DNA of 64,000 nt from Paramoeba atlantica (lineage: Eukaryota > Discosea): assembly GCA_977017575.1 (NCBI GenBank), contig CDRNVI010000015.1:372001-436000 (forward strand). The letters run 5' to 3'. A program made the position numbers and the translations under genes. Each line of letters begins with the position of its first letter. The stretch's first letter is position 1. Positions 39,701-48,958 of this stretch are shown piece by piece. Below the pieces are notes generated by a model, which worked only from the letters and a program-made list of their open reading frames with translations, did not search any database and was not told the origin of the DNA.

Positions 39701-40531
39701 GATCTTCGCGTGACTTCCGTAGATACAATGCGTCGAGATATACTACAGCATTCTTTGTGTAATGGAAGCGCTGATTGGTCTTCACCAAAGCTTTTCGACA
39801 TATTTCTTTCACAATCACTTCCAGAGGATAAATGGCGCATTCACGTTCTGCGAGGCCTAGTGACTAGCCTCAACACCTGTGACATGCACGTGTCTCAGCC
39901 AGCAAGAGAAGCTCTCATGCAGTACATAAATACCTCTGCATCTCACACCTTTCAAGTGTGCGACTCTCTCATGCAGATTTTAAATGACGAATCGGCACCA
40001 TGGCGCATCATACTACCTTTATGCAGAACTTTTGCGTTCCTTCTGGAAAATGGAAAACTGCCAGAACAATATTTCTTATCTCTAGCGCATTGGATACGAG
40101 ACAATATGAACTTAATTAGCTCCAATTATCACCGCCTAAATTCGTTCGTGGAGTTGGTTTCAGAACTCTCCGTTGTTCAAGAGAATGAAGTGACCCAGTT
40201 GTCATTGGCTATTGCTACATGTTGGATTACTCAAAGTAAATATCCGAAAATTCGTGGGAAGATGGCAGTCCATTTATTTAATTCTATTGTGGCGCAGAAT
40301 GGCTTTGCAACACCTGACAGCACGCTAGGCACATCGAGCAAAAATCACTCTAAGTTGGTTTCAATATTGACCTCTGAGTCATGGGATGATTCATTGTCCG
40401 AAATATATCTTTTGGATACGCGAAAACAGATGCAGATTTTACTGGGCACATCCCTTGAATGCACTAACGATATTTACGAGAGTTTTGGAAGGCTTGAAAC
40501 GGATAAAAATCCTAGCAGAATGAGTATCTAA
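36749..40531 (+). CDS. TBCD: Tubulin-folding cofactor D
   Basis: A 1260-residue ARM/HEAT-repeat protein, close to human TBCD (1192). TBCD captures beta-tubulin and, with TBCE, TBCC and the GTPase ARL2, assembles and recycles the tubulin heterodimer in the cytosol. The most telling block is DTAIRWSAAKGLSSIA (from about 390) with AWHGVFLALSE and DIPRGAHSVGTHVRDAACYWFW, nearly residue for residue the human D-T-V-V-R-W-S-A-A-K-G ... [20 protein letters not shown] segment. LLLWLSN (about 195) and PLLEKCSNPNASTKHGALMAL (about 630) also fit. Codons 1-82 lie in the duplicated unit; the rest is single copy. It starts at the first ATG and is uninterrupted by introns. This is the only complete TBCD gene in the window. 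Confidence 0.96.
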   Translation: MVSVHSYNETEKSHFEELEAATQLCECYDSYAEDCNPTSDNWKEAVSSAIRLHNILDSYLEFPTLIIPHLDSLLNPLISSLEKTCLFRETLSSSVQFTQNDVLDLHEMPEVQRPVSTGIHCQSIVSGFDVDRIRSMEHLISYLLYSHVRIVGLKHVITRFPHSTANLLPVYSALQRWTRITQNWSDWEISFVLLLWLSNVITTPFPLESFQDNIVHHLVHIGETFLAQPGRLQEAAVCFLSAITCRPDAITECGSVVNSLCTQILRIGEPSANLLVYQTGALRLLSSLCKKLCRNGIARHIPLLWKTISCIIEQRGVKFSFYKGEVKLVQRVVLLHRPENSLTHNDCYMNTQNEITEFGKTSGNSNTFRNILGQDVEKGVNYLIRALCCRDTAIRWSAAKGLSSIACRFSTLISREILRACTDLLEDKENDVAWHGVFLALSECIRKGCFEPGDIKELLSYFRFALSYDIPRGAHSVGTHVRDAACYWFWCVSRTISSSALHQILASVAPDILFRSCYDREVNVRRAAAAAFQEAVGRTTEFPLGIEMITMSNFFTVARRSDAFLDVAPKLASLSAELGLHFLSQLIQKSIGHWDIEFRELAAKGIGVLGNIYREMITAQFPLLLEKCSNPNASTKHGALMALSCVISSEVFSEAALNEVAYSSNKITEPVLGHLNISDTLTMQIGHLVPQLQKSHSFRSRHGELVRIASCELVKSIACSKLLLTHIAFLRPHSGTNLTLEVQITKSYLNFLEDCATHLLESVRSAGAVALYNFLMIYCPYINLKELVAWVDRILEKKIAQLPVNERRGVCHIVGSLPYAMLQIENTVEKIISALCIAAKIERDIALRDPETRQAGIQALGNIAKSSFSLVLKGGLLEPIFTTLTASIQDYSVDRRGDIGSNIRRASIKSGGKILSALLYQEKVSDQVYRETSKVFLWYTQSCLLMCHEKLDRLREFAANSFFTLLEDLSKRYQIRYLSLFKENDLRVTSVDTMRRDILQHSLCNGSADWSSPKLFDIFLSQSLPEDKWRIHVLRGLVTSLNTCDMHVSQPAREALMQYINTSASHTFQVCDSLMQILNDESAPWRIILPLCRTFAFLLENGKLPEQYFLSLAHWIRDNMNLISSNYHRLNSFVELVSELSVVQENEVTQLSLAIATCWITQSKYPKIRGKMAVHLFNSIVAQNGFATPDSTLGTSSKNHSKLVSILTSESWDDSLSEIYLLDTRKQMQILLGTSLECTNDIYESFGRLETDKNPSRMSI

Positions 40532-40806
40532 ATGCGTGCTGCACGGCGGCAAACGTTGATCAATACCATGTTACATGATCATGTATCTAGAAATCGTAAT
40601 AACCTTAAATCCTCTTGCCGAACTTGCTCGACCAAGGCATGCGCTGGGTGTGGATTCCTATAAAATGTTGGCATGGGCTGTATCAAATCTATAAGGGTCT
40701 GCGGTTGGGTGTGGACCGAAGCCACACTAAAATTTTACCCGTAACCCCTCACATGCAGTAATGAAAATCATTATGTTGAACTAAAACTTGGTACACTTGT
40801 ACTTGT

Positions 40807-41853
40807 ATGTTCTCTATTACTTTCTGGGATCTAATTTATAAGAATGTGTCAGATTTTCTATTTTACGCGTCTTATTTATACATGTACGAAGACACAGACC
40901 TTGATCTGCTTGATCCAGTTCTTGGCTTTCCATCACAAAGCTCATTGTCCAGAGAGACACCTCGAATCCCTACTCGACCTTTTGAGGATGCCACATCTTA
41001 CAGTTCATCATGTGCCTCACCTCCGGTCTCGGCTCGCACCTCCCGTAAAAGGGGTCAAACCTCAGAAGTTCTCAGTGCGAGCAGTGATTGGATACGGCAA
41101 CGCAAACCAACCCCTGAGCTTTCCCTGCGAGCAGGCTACCTGAAACTCCTTCCCGAGGACCAATCTTCACCTCCACACCCGGAGGACTCGCTTACGCAAG
41201 TATCGGATTCCTGTGACCGAGTGGACTCCGAGACGGGGACAGTGCCAGACGAGCCTTCGCGCACTCCTTTTCACATCCTCGATTACCTCCCACAGTGTCC
41301 CAATCCCCACGCCACCCCTGTGATCTACAACTCGATATGCTTTGCTCGGCTCCCGTGCAGCATTGACCTGAAGACACTTTGCTGCCGGTGTCGTAACGTG
41401 GACTACAACCCGACGGTGAGCTCCACCGCAGAGATGACACTCAGTGAGCCCCGTGCCAGTGTGTTTTGTCACGCCAACGGGACGCTGCGGGTTATGGGAT
41501 GCCGCACCTCCGTGGCCGCCCGACTCGCGGCAAAGCGAGCGGCTAAGATTATTCGTGAAGTCTTTCAGATCGAATTTCACGAATTCTCCTTTTCCCCCAG
41601 TAATTTAATGGCACAGGCGGATATTGGGGTCCCGATACGACTTGCGGAGATCGCAGAGGCGCATCCCACTGCATGTATGTATGAGCCACTTATTTATTCA
41701 GGATGCGTTATGAAATTTGAGAATGGGGTTAGGATATTATTGTATGTGACGGGAAAGATGGTGCTTACAGGGGCACGGGATATGGAGGAATTACGGCGCG
41801 CGTTTCGTGCATTCGTAACTTATGTAGCTCCTTATGCAAAGAAGCTGTCCTGA
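40807..41853 (+). CDS. TBP: Divergent TATA-binding protein (TBP-related factor)
   Basis: A 348-residue protein whose last ~177 residues form the two TBP repeats. Anchors are CRNVDYNPTV against human ARNAEYNPKR, RLAAKRAAKIIREV, PIRLAEIAEAH, MYEPLIYSG and YVTGKMVLTGAR. TBP sits in TFIID, TFIIIB and SL1 and bends promoter DNA by inserting four phenylalanines. By alignment to human Phe193, Phe210, Phe284 and Phe301 this protein has Ser, His, Tyr and Tyr. Similar losses are known in dinoflagellate TLF and trypanosome TRF4. The core is encoded by GC-richer DNA than the surroundings. The outermost ATG is 40807, but the first 25 codons are AT-rich and hydrophobic; the ATG at 40882 (MYEDTDLDLL) gives a more TBP-like acidic start and may be the real one. 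Confidence 0.9.
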   Translation: MFSITFWDLIYKNVSDFLFYASYLYMYEDTDLDLLDPVLGFPSQSSLSRETPRIPTRPFEDATSYSSSCASPPVSARTSRKRGQTSEVLSASSDWIRQRKPTPELSLRAGYLKLLPEDQSSPPHPEDSLTQVSDSCDRVDSETGTVPDEPSRTPFHILDYLPQCPNPHATPVIYNSICFARLPCSIDLKTLCCRCRNVDYNPTVSSTAEMTLSEPRASVFCHANGTLRVMGCRTSVAARLAAKRAAKIIREVFQIEFHEFSFSPSNLMAQADIGVPIRLAEIAEAHPTACMYEPLIYSGCVMKFENGVRILLYVTGKMVLTGARDMEELRRAFRAFVTYVAPYAKKLS

Positions 41854-43119
41854 CATAATTCTAAGTTGCGCAAGATTCCCCGATTTACTACTTTTTAATA
41901 AGCAACGGCTGCTTTTTTCGCTCCAAAACATATGGCTAAAGCGCGGAGTAGCCACTAGAAAAAAAAGAAAGAATATTTTACGTGAAGCAAGAAGATAGTG
42001 GATAAAACATTCTTAGACGATGGAATTTAATCTGTATCTCAGATTGAGATTCTCGATAATCATATACCTGAGATTTACAGTGTATGTGGGCGTGTGTGTG
42101 TATGTGTAGACTACACAGTTCGTTCCATTACACGATAAAGATACACTTTATGTACCTTGTTGGTACTTTTTACTAGCTCTTCTTTCTCCCCGGAAACGGG
42201 TATGTATACTTTGCTCACACATGCCCGTTTCCGGAACCCGCCTTCGCCGCCAAAGCTGTCCCTCTTTTTTTCGTTGGAGTAGGGGCCGCCTACTCGCACT
42301 CCCTGTGCAGCCGGTCATTCCCGGCCGAACACGCCCGCTAGGACGACGCCAGGAAGCTTAACCCCTTTCTGCAGTGAACTCCTGGTGCTCCGCCTTCCGG
42401 CTTTTCTCCTTTTCCGCCTCGCCTCTCCGGAAGGATACGCGCCTTGGGCCCTTAATACAGTAAGCTCGGGGCGTCGCTTTCCCTCTTGACGGAACGTTCC
42501 TCTCTCTGCGGTCTGCGCCGATGACGGGTTTAACCGCCAAATTGTCGGATCCCCGCGAGCTCTGCGGGTATGCTGAACGGTTGGGGTCCGTTCCCTCTCC
42601 TTCCCCTACAGAGCGGCAGGCGAAACCCCCCGTCCGAACAACGACCCGTTAGTTTCGGGTCCCTAATGGCATTCCTCCATGGGATGTGGCCAGACGGTGT
42701 CTCTCTCCACGTTGTTTGGGTCTGCGTGTAGGCCCCCCGTAAGAAGACGCCGGTTTTTCTCTAGTCGTACGCCAAGCCAGGACGGCGTATTCCTGTCAAG
42801 TAGTAAAACCTCGCAAGGTAACCTAAAACGTCAGGATGATTAAATGACACAGTGTAAAGGAATGAAGTCTTCAAAACAATTTGGTGGAATGTTCTGGTGG
42901 AATTTGTCTTAGAATTCTCTATTAGGTGAAAAAAGCTTCGTCCAGGGGCTTTTAAATGCTCTTTAATTAATTGCATTCATAATCTTTACATGCACACACA
43001 TACATGTATGTATGTGTTATAATTACATAGATTTTAATATTTACGTAGATTTTTTTTGAAAATACTCATCAATACTCTGTACTCTACTGCTTTGACACTA
43101 CTGTCTTAACTATGTTTCA
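41854..43119. other. 1.27-kb intergenic region with a GC-rich core
   Basis: No coding gene is supported. 41854-42169 is AT-rich with a TG/GT-rich tract near 42080-42110. 42170-42800 is a GC-rich block, listed separately. 42801-43119 is AT-rich again and contains a near-palindromic CA/TG tract at about 42992-43018, some 100 bases before the next start codon. Minus-strand ORFs in the block (42358-42540, 42111-42299) are compositional shadows. Confidence 0.6.
42170..42800 (-). ncRNA. Candidate long structured RNA or regulatory block (GC-rich, unassigned)
   Basis: GC-rich DNA with sharp edges inside AT-rich spacer and no convincing ORF. Inverted repeats include a perfect 11-bp stem CCGGAAACGGG/CCCGTTTCCGG (42190-42200 with 42224-42234), GCCGG/CCGGC (42310-42314 with 42321-42325), CCCGC/GCGGG (42552-42556 with 42564-42568) and TACGCC/GGCGTA (42768-42773 with 42784-42789). 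The top strand is pyrimidine-rich, so a purine-rich minus-strand transcript is a guess. Size and composition would suit RNase P, telomerase or SRP RNA, but I could not match their conserved motifs. Confidence 0.3.
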
Positions 43120-46100
43120 ATGGATCCGGGTAACTTAATCTGCGAAGCAACCAGGACGTACGCAGCATGTGACGCGGCTGAAACGCAGCCTCCACCTTCT
43201 CAGGCTTATTCGGGTGTGGAATACACTGCTTCTAGGAATTGCAACTTATCACTTTCCTCCTCTGTTGATGAAGCGTCGCAGCAAGGGGGCAGAGCGTATT
43301 CTGGAGAATCTCACCCCAAGACATACACAATACCTGTGAATAAAATAAAGTCTTTTCTACTGCCTACACATGATCGTAAGCACAGTCATGTACTCACGTG
43401 CGGCACGATATCACAGGAGCATTCTCTTTTCTGTTTGGACTGTGTTCAAGATATATTCTCATCTAGCAGCGCGAAGCATGATAAATATCGCTCTTATAAA
43501 AACAAGAATCTGGAATACGATCAGTCACTTCACCCGACTAATACTGAAGGAAGTATTATTTCATTGACTTACTTTGATCGCATTCTGCCTCGGCTTGATA
43601 TTATCGCACAGCTACGAAGATTGCAGTCCTGTTTCATGGTATTTCAAAATGAAGCAGAATGGTTGCGAAGTTTTTGTCGGACATTTTTTTGGAGCTCTCC
43701 CGTCGAACAATTTGACGACTATTATTATTCACAGCTTGCAGCATTTCTGGTGACTTTAGTTTCGGAAAACCCTTGTCTCACGGTCTCTGATCTATTAAAC
43801 CCCATATCAAATCCTATTGCTGGAGAAACAAAAGATACAGTTCGAGTTTTATTGACAACCTCGCAGTTATTCCTGCTGCGGCACATGCTACAGAATACAA
43901 AAGAGTGGCTCTTGGAAGTGAAAAGTCATATCTTCTGCACTTATACGATCTCTGGACTATGGAATTGTCTTCCTGACTGCCTATTGGGACAACGTTTATC
44001 TTCAAAATATTTCTCAAATTTACCAGAACAATCAAAGTCTGCACCTCTGGTGCGAGTAGAATTCAGCAATGCTATTAGTAGCAAAGTTAATGAAGATTCG
44101 TGTAATCGAATCGTACCAGAAGCGTTCATCATTTTAGAATTTTTACACTATTTGTTCGTTCGTGAGACCTCCCCTGGAGCACAAACATTATCTCTTGACC
44201 TTCGCCTTGCGCTGCGAAATGCTGGCTCAAATTTATGCTTTATACTACTTCAATCTCCTCAAAATGAGAAAACAGTGCAATGCTGCATTGACCTTATGCA
44301 TTTTTTCCTGGAAATACTTACGAAGACTCGCGAAAATATGGAGCTCGAAATGACTCCATGCCACGAACAACTAAAATCACGTACTAGCGAACCACCAGAA
44401 AACGTTAACGCTGGTGCGCCTGAATGCCTCAATGAATCAAATCTTATTATGTTGGAGAGTAATGGAAAATGGCTTTTGAATTTGCTGCAAAACTATTTTG
44501 TAGACTTGCCTAAGTTGGTAGAAATGTTTTGTCTTACGTTGTTAGCTTCCAAGCTTGAAATACGTCGCGGTGCTCTGATTTTATTGTATCGTACGTGGAG
44601 TATCGCTGTTGATGCTTTTGAGTCGCAAAGTCGCAAAAATCCAGAAAATAGTTGCATGGTTTCGTCCATAAAATGGTACCATGATCTTAAGAAGACACTT
44701 TGTCACGGTGCCTTGGGGGACTACTTGCTTGAAAGCTTGAGGCTTGTACCATCACTAACAAAGTGGGGCTGTAACCTTGATGCTCAAACATATGTATCTC
44801 ATACATGGTGCTATACACTGAATTCCATTATCGCATATCATCCTGAGGCGTTCTGTTCATATTACGGAATGAAAACTGTAGTTCTTAAAGCAGCGAATTC
44901 TATGCGCGATGGATTGCAGCATTCTTTTTCTGCCAATTATGTGCCTGTATTTCGTACATTGATAGATATTTTTTCTTTGCATCGAGTGATACCAGACTCA
45001 GCTACAGGCGTTCAATTCTCCTTACCTCAGAGCACTTGTCCATTAGAGGCATCTGTGTCGCACCTTTTGCCGGAAGTCGTACAACTAATGAAACCCCTGG
45101 TCGAGCATGGTATCATATCCGGCCATGGTTCTGAATTTTTTATCTCTGTCTTTGAGCTTCTGCACGCAATATTATACTGTGTTCAAAAACAAGATGAAGC
45201 CGAATTATTCTCCCAGATTCTCACACGCTTTCTAGAGTCAGCCACCTACGACTTTAAAAGTATAACAGAAAAGAATGAGATGCAAGCCATCTCCTTGCAT
45301 AAGTACGAAATTATAACTTTCCTCCTCCACGATTGTATTACACATCCGTGTATGTATGCTTTTCTAGAGCATTGCCTTCTCTGCAAGGCATTTTCAATAA
45401 TACTTAACGTGTTTTTGAATTTTGGGAAATTTTGGAGCGTTTGCAAAGAAGGCTTTCTTTCCAGCATACTGAGGCTTATTAGTTGGCATATTATGCCTCG
45501 TGCAAGAGGCCAGAAACTAACTTGTGTATGGCCATCAGACGACTATTATTTAAAAATGGACACATTTTGTTCAAAAATTCAGAACACTCCAGGTGTCCAC
45601 AGCATGATACTTAAAAGTCTTTTAGATCTACCTGGTTGCGCTATCCCTTCTCCGCATTGCGGAATTTGTGAGGATAATGCATGCGGCAAAAACTTTCTTC
45701 AACAACTTATAGTGGAGATTCTGATCTTTTGCAAGTTTATTCTTCCGTGTGATGCAGATCAATACTTGTGCTTGCTTTGCTCACTCCCTTCGAAAGGAGG
45801 TGACATCATGCTGCTTCTAAAAGCTCATTCCATATCGCCAAAGACTCAATATTTAATTCTCTGTCTTCTCTACGAGATCATGTGTGTAGATAGTTCTCCT
45901 TTCTGCCGCTCGCAAGCCATTCTTGAAACCAATCTACCGTGGGGATTGGAACAAAAGCTCCTCTTTCGTGTCCTCGTACAATTAATGGAAGATCGTCATG
46001 AATCTCTAGAAAACGGAAGTTTTTTTCTACTGTCAAGTTGCATCCTAATTTTCCGCGATCTTGGATCTGATGAATCTTTTCATATTCCATTGATAGATGT

Positions 46101-48246
46101 ACAGCTTGTACGCCAAATAATTGCTCGAAGACTTTATTCAGTGAACTATGAACGCAAGGCAAGATCTCGTGAAAGTTTTTCCGTAATAGATACAGGTGTA
46201 CCCTCACATCCGCCACGTTTTTTCGTAGCGTGGATGGCGAGAATGTCAGAAGAGCACACATCATTCGTGCCAGCAGTATTTCAAGCATTCGTAGAGTTTT
46301 CCATTCTACATTCCAATTTAGTTATGTCTTTTCAGGGGGCTTTCCATCTTCTCTTTCGGAGAGTCTCACATTCTACGAATTCAGAGCCTTGGCTAATAAA
46401 TCAGACGGAGAGTGCTCCTTGCATGAATAACAGTAAATATGAACATGCCCATTTTATACTTTTATTGTGGAAATCATTAACTACGCAATGGAGGATGACA
46501 CAATCTCTTATAGATGAGACACTAGGTTTCGACAATCTTTGCTGCCAAATGCTTTGTTCAATTACCTTGGTTTTGGAGTTGTTATTGCTACAACAAATCC
46601 ACGATACGCAATACTTTATCGAATTAACGAAGGTTGTCCATAAGTATTTTATTTCGCACGGCCCACGTATTCCTCGATGCGCTCTTCAACACTTGTTTTG
46701 CGTTCAATGCCTTCTGATGCACTTGGAGCAAACAACAGTTGAACGTGCTTCAGTATCGGATGCCTACGACACATCTCTAACTAAGGCTCTGTGCAGTATT
46801 TTGCTAGAGAAATCTGAAACTTTGACTGCTAAAAAAGAAACGAATCTTGATGGGAGTACGATGGGTTTTAAATCATTCGATGTGACGCTTAAAATGTGTA
46901 ATTTCTGCCTAAGAAATCAAACCCAAAGCTATCATTTACAGGATAGTACAATTCTTTTGTCGTGTCTTTGCCTATTATTCCTACGTCCTCGATTCCGTGA
47001 CTGTATCAAGATTTTCTTTTCGCTAGCCAATGTTCCGTTCAATTCGGAGGTTATCCACAGAAACTGTGACAGCTCTTCATGCATACTCCTCTTTGGTCGC
47101 ATACAATTGAGAGACGCTTCGATTTTGTACTCAGCTGGTGATCTGGTTCTTGCTCTCAGGCACCGTGGCATACTGTTTACTGACGAGCGTGTTGGCGTAA
47201 CAATCAACGATGTCATTGGTCTGTGTTTTCCCTCATTACAAGTTGCAAAGACTTTTCAATATCCGGACTTCGTCCGGGAAAAGTGGTTACAAGTGTTAAC
47301 CGTCAGCATATTCGATGCCAATTTTGTGTCCCTGTGTAAAGATGAATATCTCACTCATCCGAAGCACTCCTGTCAGCTACCTCAACATATGTGGAGAAGT
47401 CTGTCTGGTTCTTTTATTGAAACACTAACGGCTTGTTTGTATCAATCCTACCCTCTCTGCATTTCTTACGTTTGTTTTATGCGCTCCTGGCTGCAAGCTT
47501 TTCATGGAGCCCTAATCGAACATGCTGCACTTTGCTTTATTTTTAAATTAATTCTAAGCGAGTGGGACAGCACTTTGTTGCGCAACTCTCCAACTGATTC
47601 TGATTTCGGTAAGATGTTGAAACATGATTCTGAGTTGTCGGACGTAGAATCATATTCTGTTACAGGATGTCAGATGTTTTTTATTTGGATCTGTCTTAAA
47701 CATCGGCCGCGCTGGATGACACCACAGTTAAGGAAGAAAACTATATTCAGTGTTTCTCGGATCATTGATTGGCTTGCAAATTCATATACTCCAATACACT
47801 GCTCTACCGATCCTGCAAATGGCCCTTGCAATCTCTGCGATATAATACACATTGTTTTGTATTTTATCGTCACGTCTTGTCAACTCTTACTTGAGTTGAT
47901 ATGTCAGAGTCATAACCTTGATGAACTTGACACAAAATGTCAAAAAGAAGTATGTGATAAAGCAATACACTCAGTAAGTGACCTCCTTGAAAAATTGAAG
48001 CATTCAAGCTATTCAAATGACGAAAACAAGACTGTCACAGTAAAACACAAGGATGAAACAACGAAGCACTTTGTTTATTTGCAGCAATATAGCGTAGATC
48101 TTCTTGGGTACTATGATTTGTGTGAGATATGGCGTGATCTTGATCCTTGGATGTGGGCTAAATATCGGTCGAAAGACGCAATTCGTTTTTCTTCTCTTTT
48201 ACTACAACAACTTAACGTTTTATCTAGTGATCAGTACAATAATTGA
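43120..48246 (+). CDS. Very large alpha-helical orphan protein (1708 aa)
   Basis: I do not recognise this protein. It is an uninterrupted 1708-codon frame from the first ATG after an AT-rich spacer. The sequence is Leu/Cys-rich and appears to be almost all helical, like a HEAT/ARM-type scaffold (for example LLDLPGCAI, LLLQQLNVL and repeated L-x-x-L-L patterns). No catalytic motif or clear membrane helix was seen. The N-terminal ~120 residues are polar and carry a short FCLDC motif that faintly recalls a UBR box but lacks most of its zinc ligands. A C-terminal CNLCDI pair near 1575 is also present. Candidates such as large nucleolar, nuclear-pore or E3 scaffolds could not be told apart. It lies between the GC-rich block and the DnaJ gene. 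Confidence 0.8.
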   Translation: MDPGNLICEATRTYAACDAAETQPPPSQAYSGVEYTASRNCNLSLSSSVDEASQQGGRAYSGESHPKTYTIPVNKIKSFLLPTHDRKHSHVLTCGTISQEHSLFCLDCVQDIFSSSSAKHDKYRSYKNKNLEYDQSLHPTNTEGSIISLTYFDRILPRLDIIAQLRRLQSCFMVFQNEAEWLRSFCRTFFWSSPVEQFDDYYYSQLAAFLVTLVSENPCLTVSDLLNPISNPIAGETKDTVRVLLTTSQLFLLRHMLQNTKEWLLEVKSHIFCTYTISGLWNCLPDCLLGQRLSSKYFSNLPEQSKSAPLVRVEFSNAISSKVNEDSCNRIVPEAFIILEFLHYLFVRETSPGAQTLSLDLRLALRNAGSNLCFILLQSPQNEKTVQCCIDLMHFFLEILTKTRENMELEMTPCHEQLKSRTSEPPENVNAGAPECLNESNLIMLESNGKWLLNLLQNYFVDLPKLVEMFCLTLLASKLEIRRGALILLYRTWSIAVDAFESQSRKNPENSCMVSSIKWYHDLKKTLCHGALGDYLLESLRLVPSLTKWGCNLDAQTYVSHTWCYTLNSIIAYHPEAFCSYYGMKTVVLKAANSMRDGLQHSFSANYVPVFRTLIDIFSLHRVIPDSATGVQFSLPQSTCPLEASVSHLLPEVVQLMKPLVEHGIISGHGSEFFISVFELLHAILYCVQKQDEAELFSQILTRFLESATYDFKSITEKNEMQAISLHKYEIITFLLHDCITHPCMYAFLEHCLLCKAFSIILNVFLNFGKFWSVCKEGFLSSILRLISWHIMPRARGQKLTCVWPSDDYYLKMDTFCSKIQNTPGVHSMILKSLLDLPGCAIPSPHCGICEDNACGKNFLQQLIVEILIFCKFILPCDADQYLCLLCSLPSKGGDIMLLLKAHSISPKTQYLILCLLYEIMCVDSSPFCRSQAILETNLPWGLEQKLLFRVLVQLMEDRHESLENGSFFLLSSCILIFRDLGSDESFHIPLIDVQLVRQIIARRLYSVNYERKARSRESFSVIDTGVPSHPPRFFVAWMARMSEEHTSFVPAVFQAFVEFSILHSNLVMSFQGAFHLLFRRVSHSTNSEPWLINQTESAPCMNNSKYEHAHFILLLWKSLTTQWRMTQSLIDETLGFDNLCCQMLCSITLVLELLLLQQIHDTQYFIELTKVVHKYFISHGPRIPRCALQHLFCVQCLLMHLEQTTVERASVSDAYDTSLTKALCSILLEKSETLTAKKETNLDGSTMGFKSFDVTLKMCNFCLRNQTQSYHLQDSTILLSCLCLLFLRPRFRDCIKIFFSLANVPFNSEVIHRNCDSSSCILLFGRIQLRDASILYSAGDLVLALRHRGILFTDERVGVTINDVIGLCFPSLQVAKTFQYPDFVREKWLQVLTVSIFDANFVSLCKDEYLTHPKHSCQLPQHMWRSLSGSFIETLTACLYQSYPLCISYVCFMRSWLQAFHGALIEHAALCFIFKLILSEWDSTLLRNSPTDSDFGKMLKHDSELSDVESYSVTGCQMFFIWICLKHRPRWMTPQLRKKTIFSVSRIIDWLANSYTPIHCSTDPANGPCNLCDIIHIVLYFIVTSCQLLLELICQSHNLDELDTKCQKEVCDKAIHSVSDLLEKLKHSSYSNDENKTVTVKHKDETTKHFVYLQQYSVDLLGYYDLCEIWRDLDPWMWAKYRSKDAIRFSSLLLQQLNVLSSDQYNN

Positions 48247-48958
48247 GAGTTATTTTCGAATGGGTTATTAATACCTTCATTATTGCAAACATAATTCAAT
48301 GAACCTTCGTCTTTAACAAGGTTTAACTTTGTTTGCGGTTTTCTTGCAGTTCAATGAAACTTCGTCTTTAACGAGGTTTAACTTCACTTTCGGTTTTCTT
48401 GCTGTTCTTCTTTATTAAAATTAATTTTTCTTGTAAATAGAATGTACACTACATTTATTTTCTTTTTTACTTTGTGTTTTAGGTTTGTCTTAGCTATTGT
48501 AAGCTTTGCGTGAGTAATTTGAATTCTGTATGTAATTGGAAATACATAAATAATACAAAACTTATTTTTTATGTGTAGTATATTTCTTGTTTTTTATCCG
48601 CTATATGACTTTTTAATTTATACTAAACTAACCATAAAACATTACAGCTATGGTTCGATGCGTTTATGGTTTTCATGTAAATCTGTCTTGTGAATCCTAG
48701 TAGTCTTTATATAGTGTAGCATCACTTTTCATTCAAGGAATCTGTGTCTTTCTGATTATTACTTTGATACAGCATTGGTGTTTCAGGTCAATAGTCGGCT
48801 CTTTATTTATAGTAACGTCTTTATGTACATTCTTCTGCTAGGGTTTTACTAAAAGAACTAATTTTGGGTGACCCAATTTATTTGAGTTTTACTTTCGTGG
48901 ACAATCCACACAGCAAAAGTTGTACAGATAAAAAACTCGATGATATCATAATGATAAA
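48247..48958. other. AT-rich intergenic spacer, 712 bases
   Basis: Contains the 55-bp tandem repeat at 48295-48404 and otherwise low-GC sequence without a supported ORF or RNA. An ATAAATAAT string near 48546 may serve as a poly(A) signal. Confidence 0.6.
48295..48404 (+). repeat. Two tandem 55-bp repeats
   Basis: Units 48295-48349 and 48350-48404 both begin TTCAATGAA and share CTTCGTCTTTAAC, AGGTTTAACTT and CGGTTTTCTTGC. They differ at a handful of positions, so this copy event is older than the 19-kb duplication. Confidence 0.9.

Noticed and set aside
41854-43119. Attempt to name the GC-rich block as SRP, RNase P, U3 or telomerase RNA.
   Set aside because: The diagnostic motifs of these RNAs were not found on either strand by eye, so no name was given.
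43387-43500. Possible UBR-box zinc finger (FCLDCVQDIF then H-D-K-Y) in the 1708-residue orphan.
   Set aside because: Most of the Cys/His ligands of a UBR box are absent, including the C-D-C-G end.
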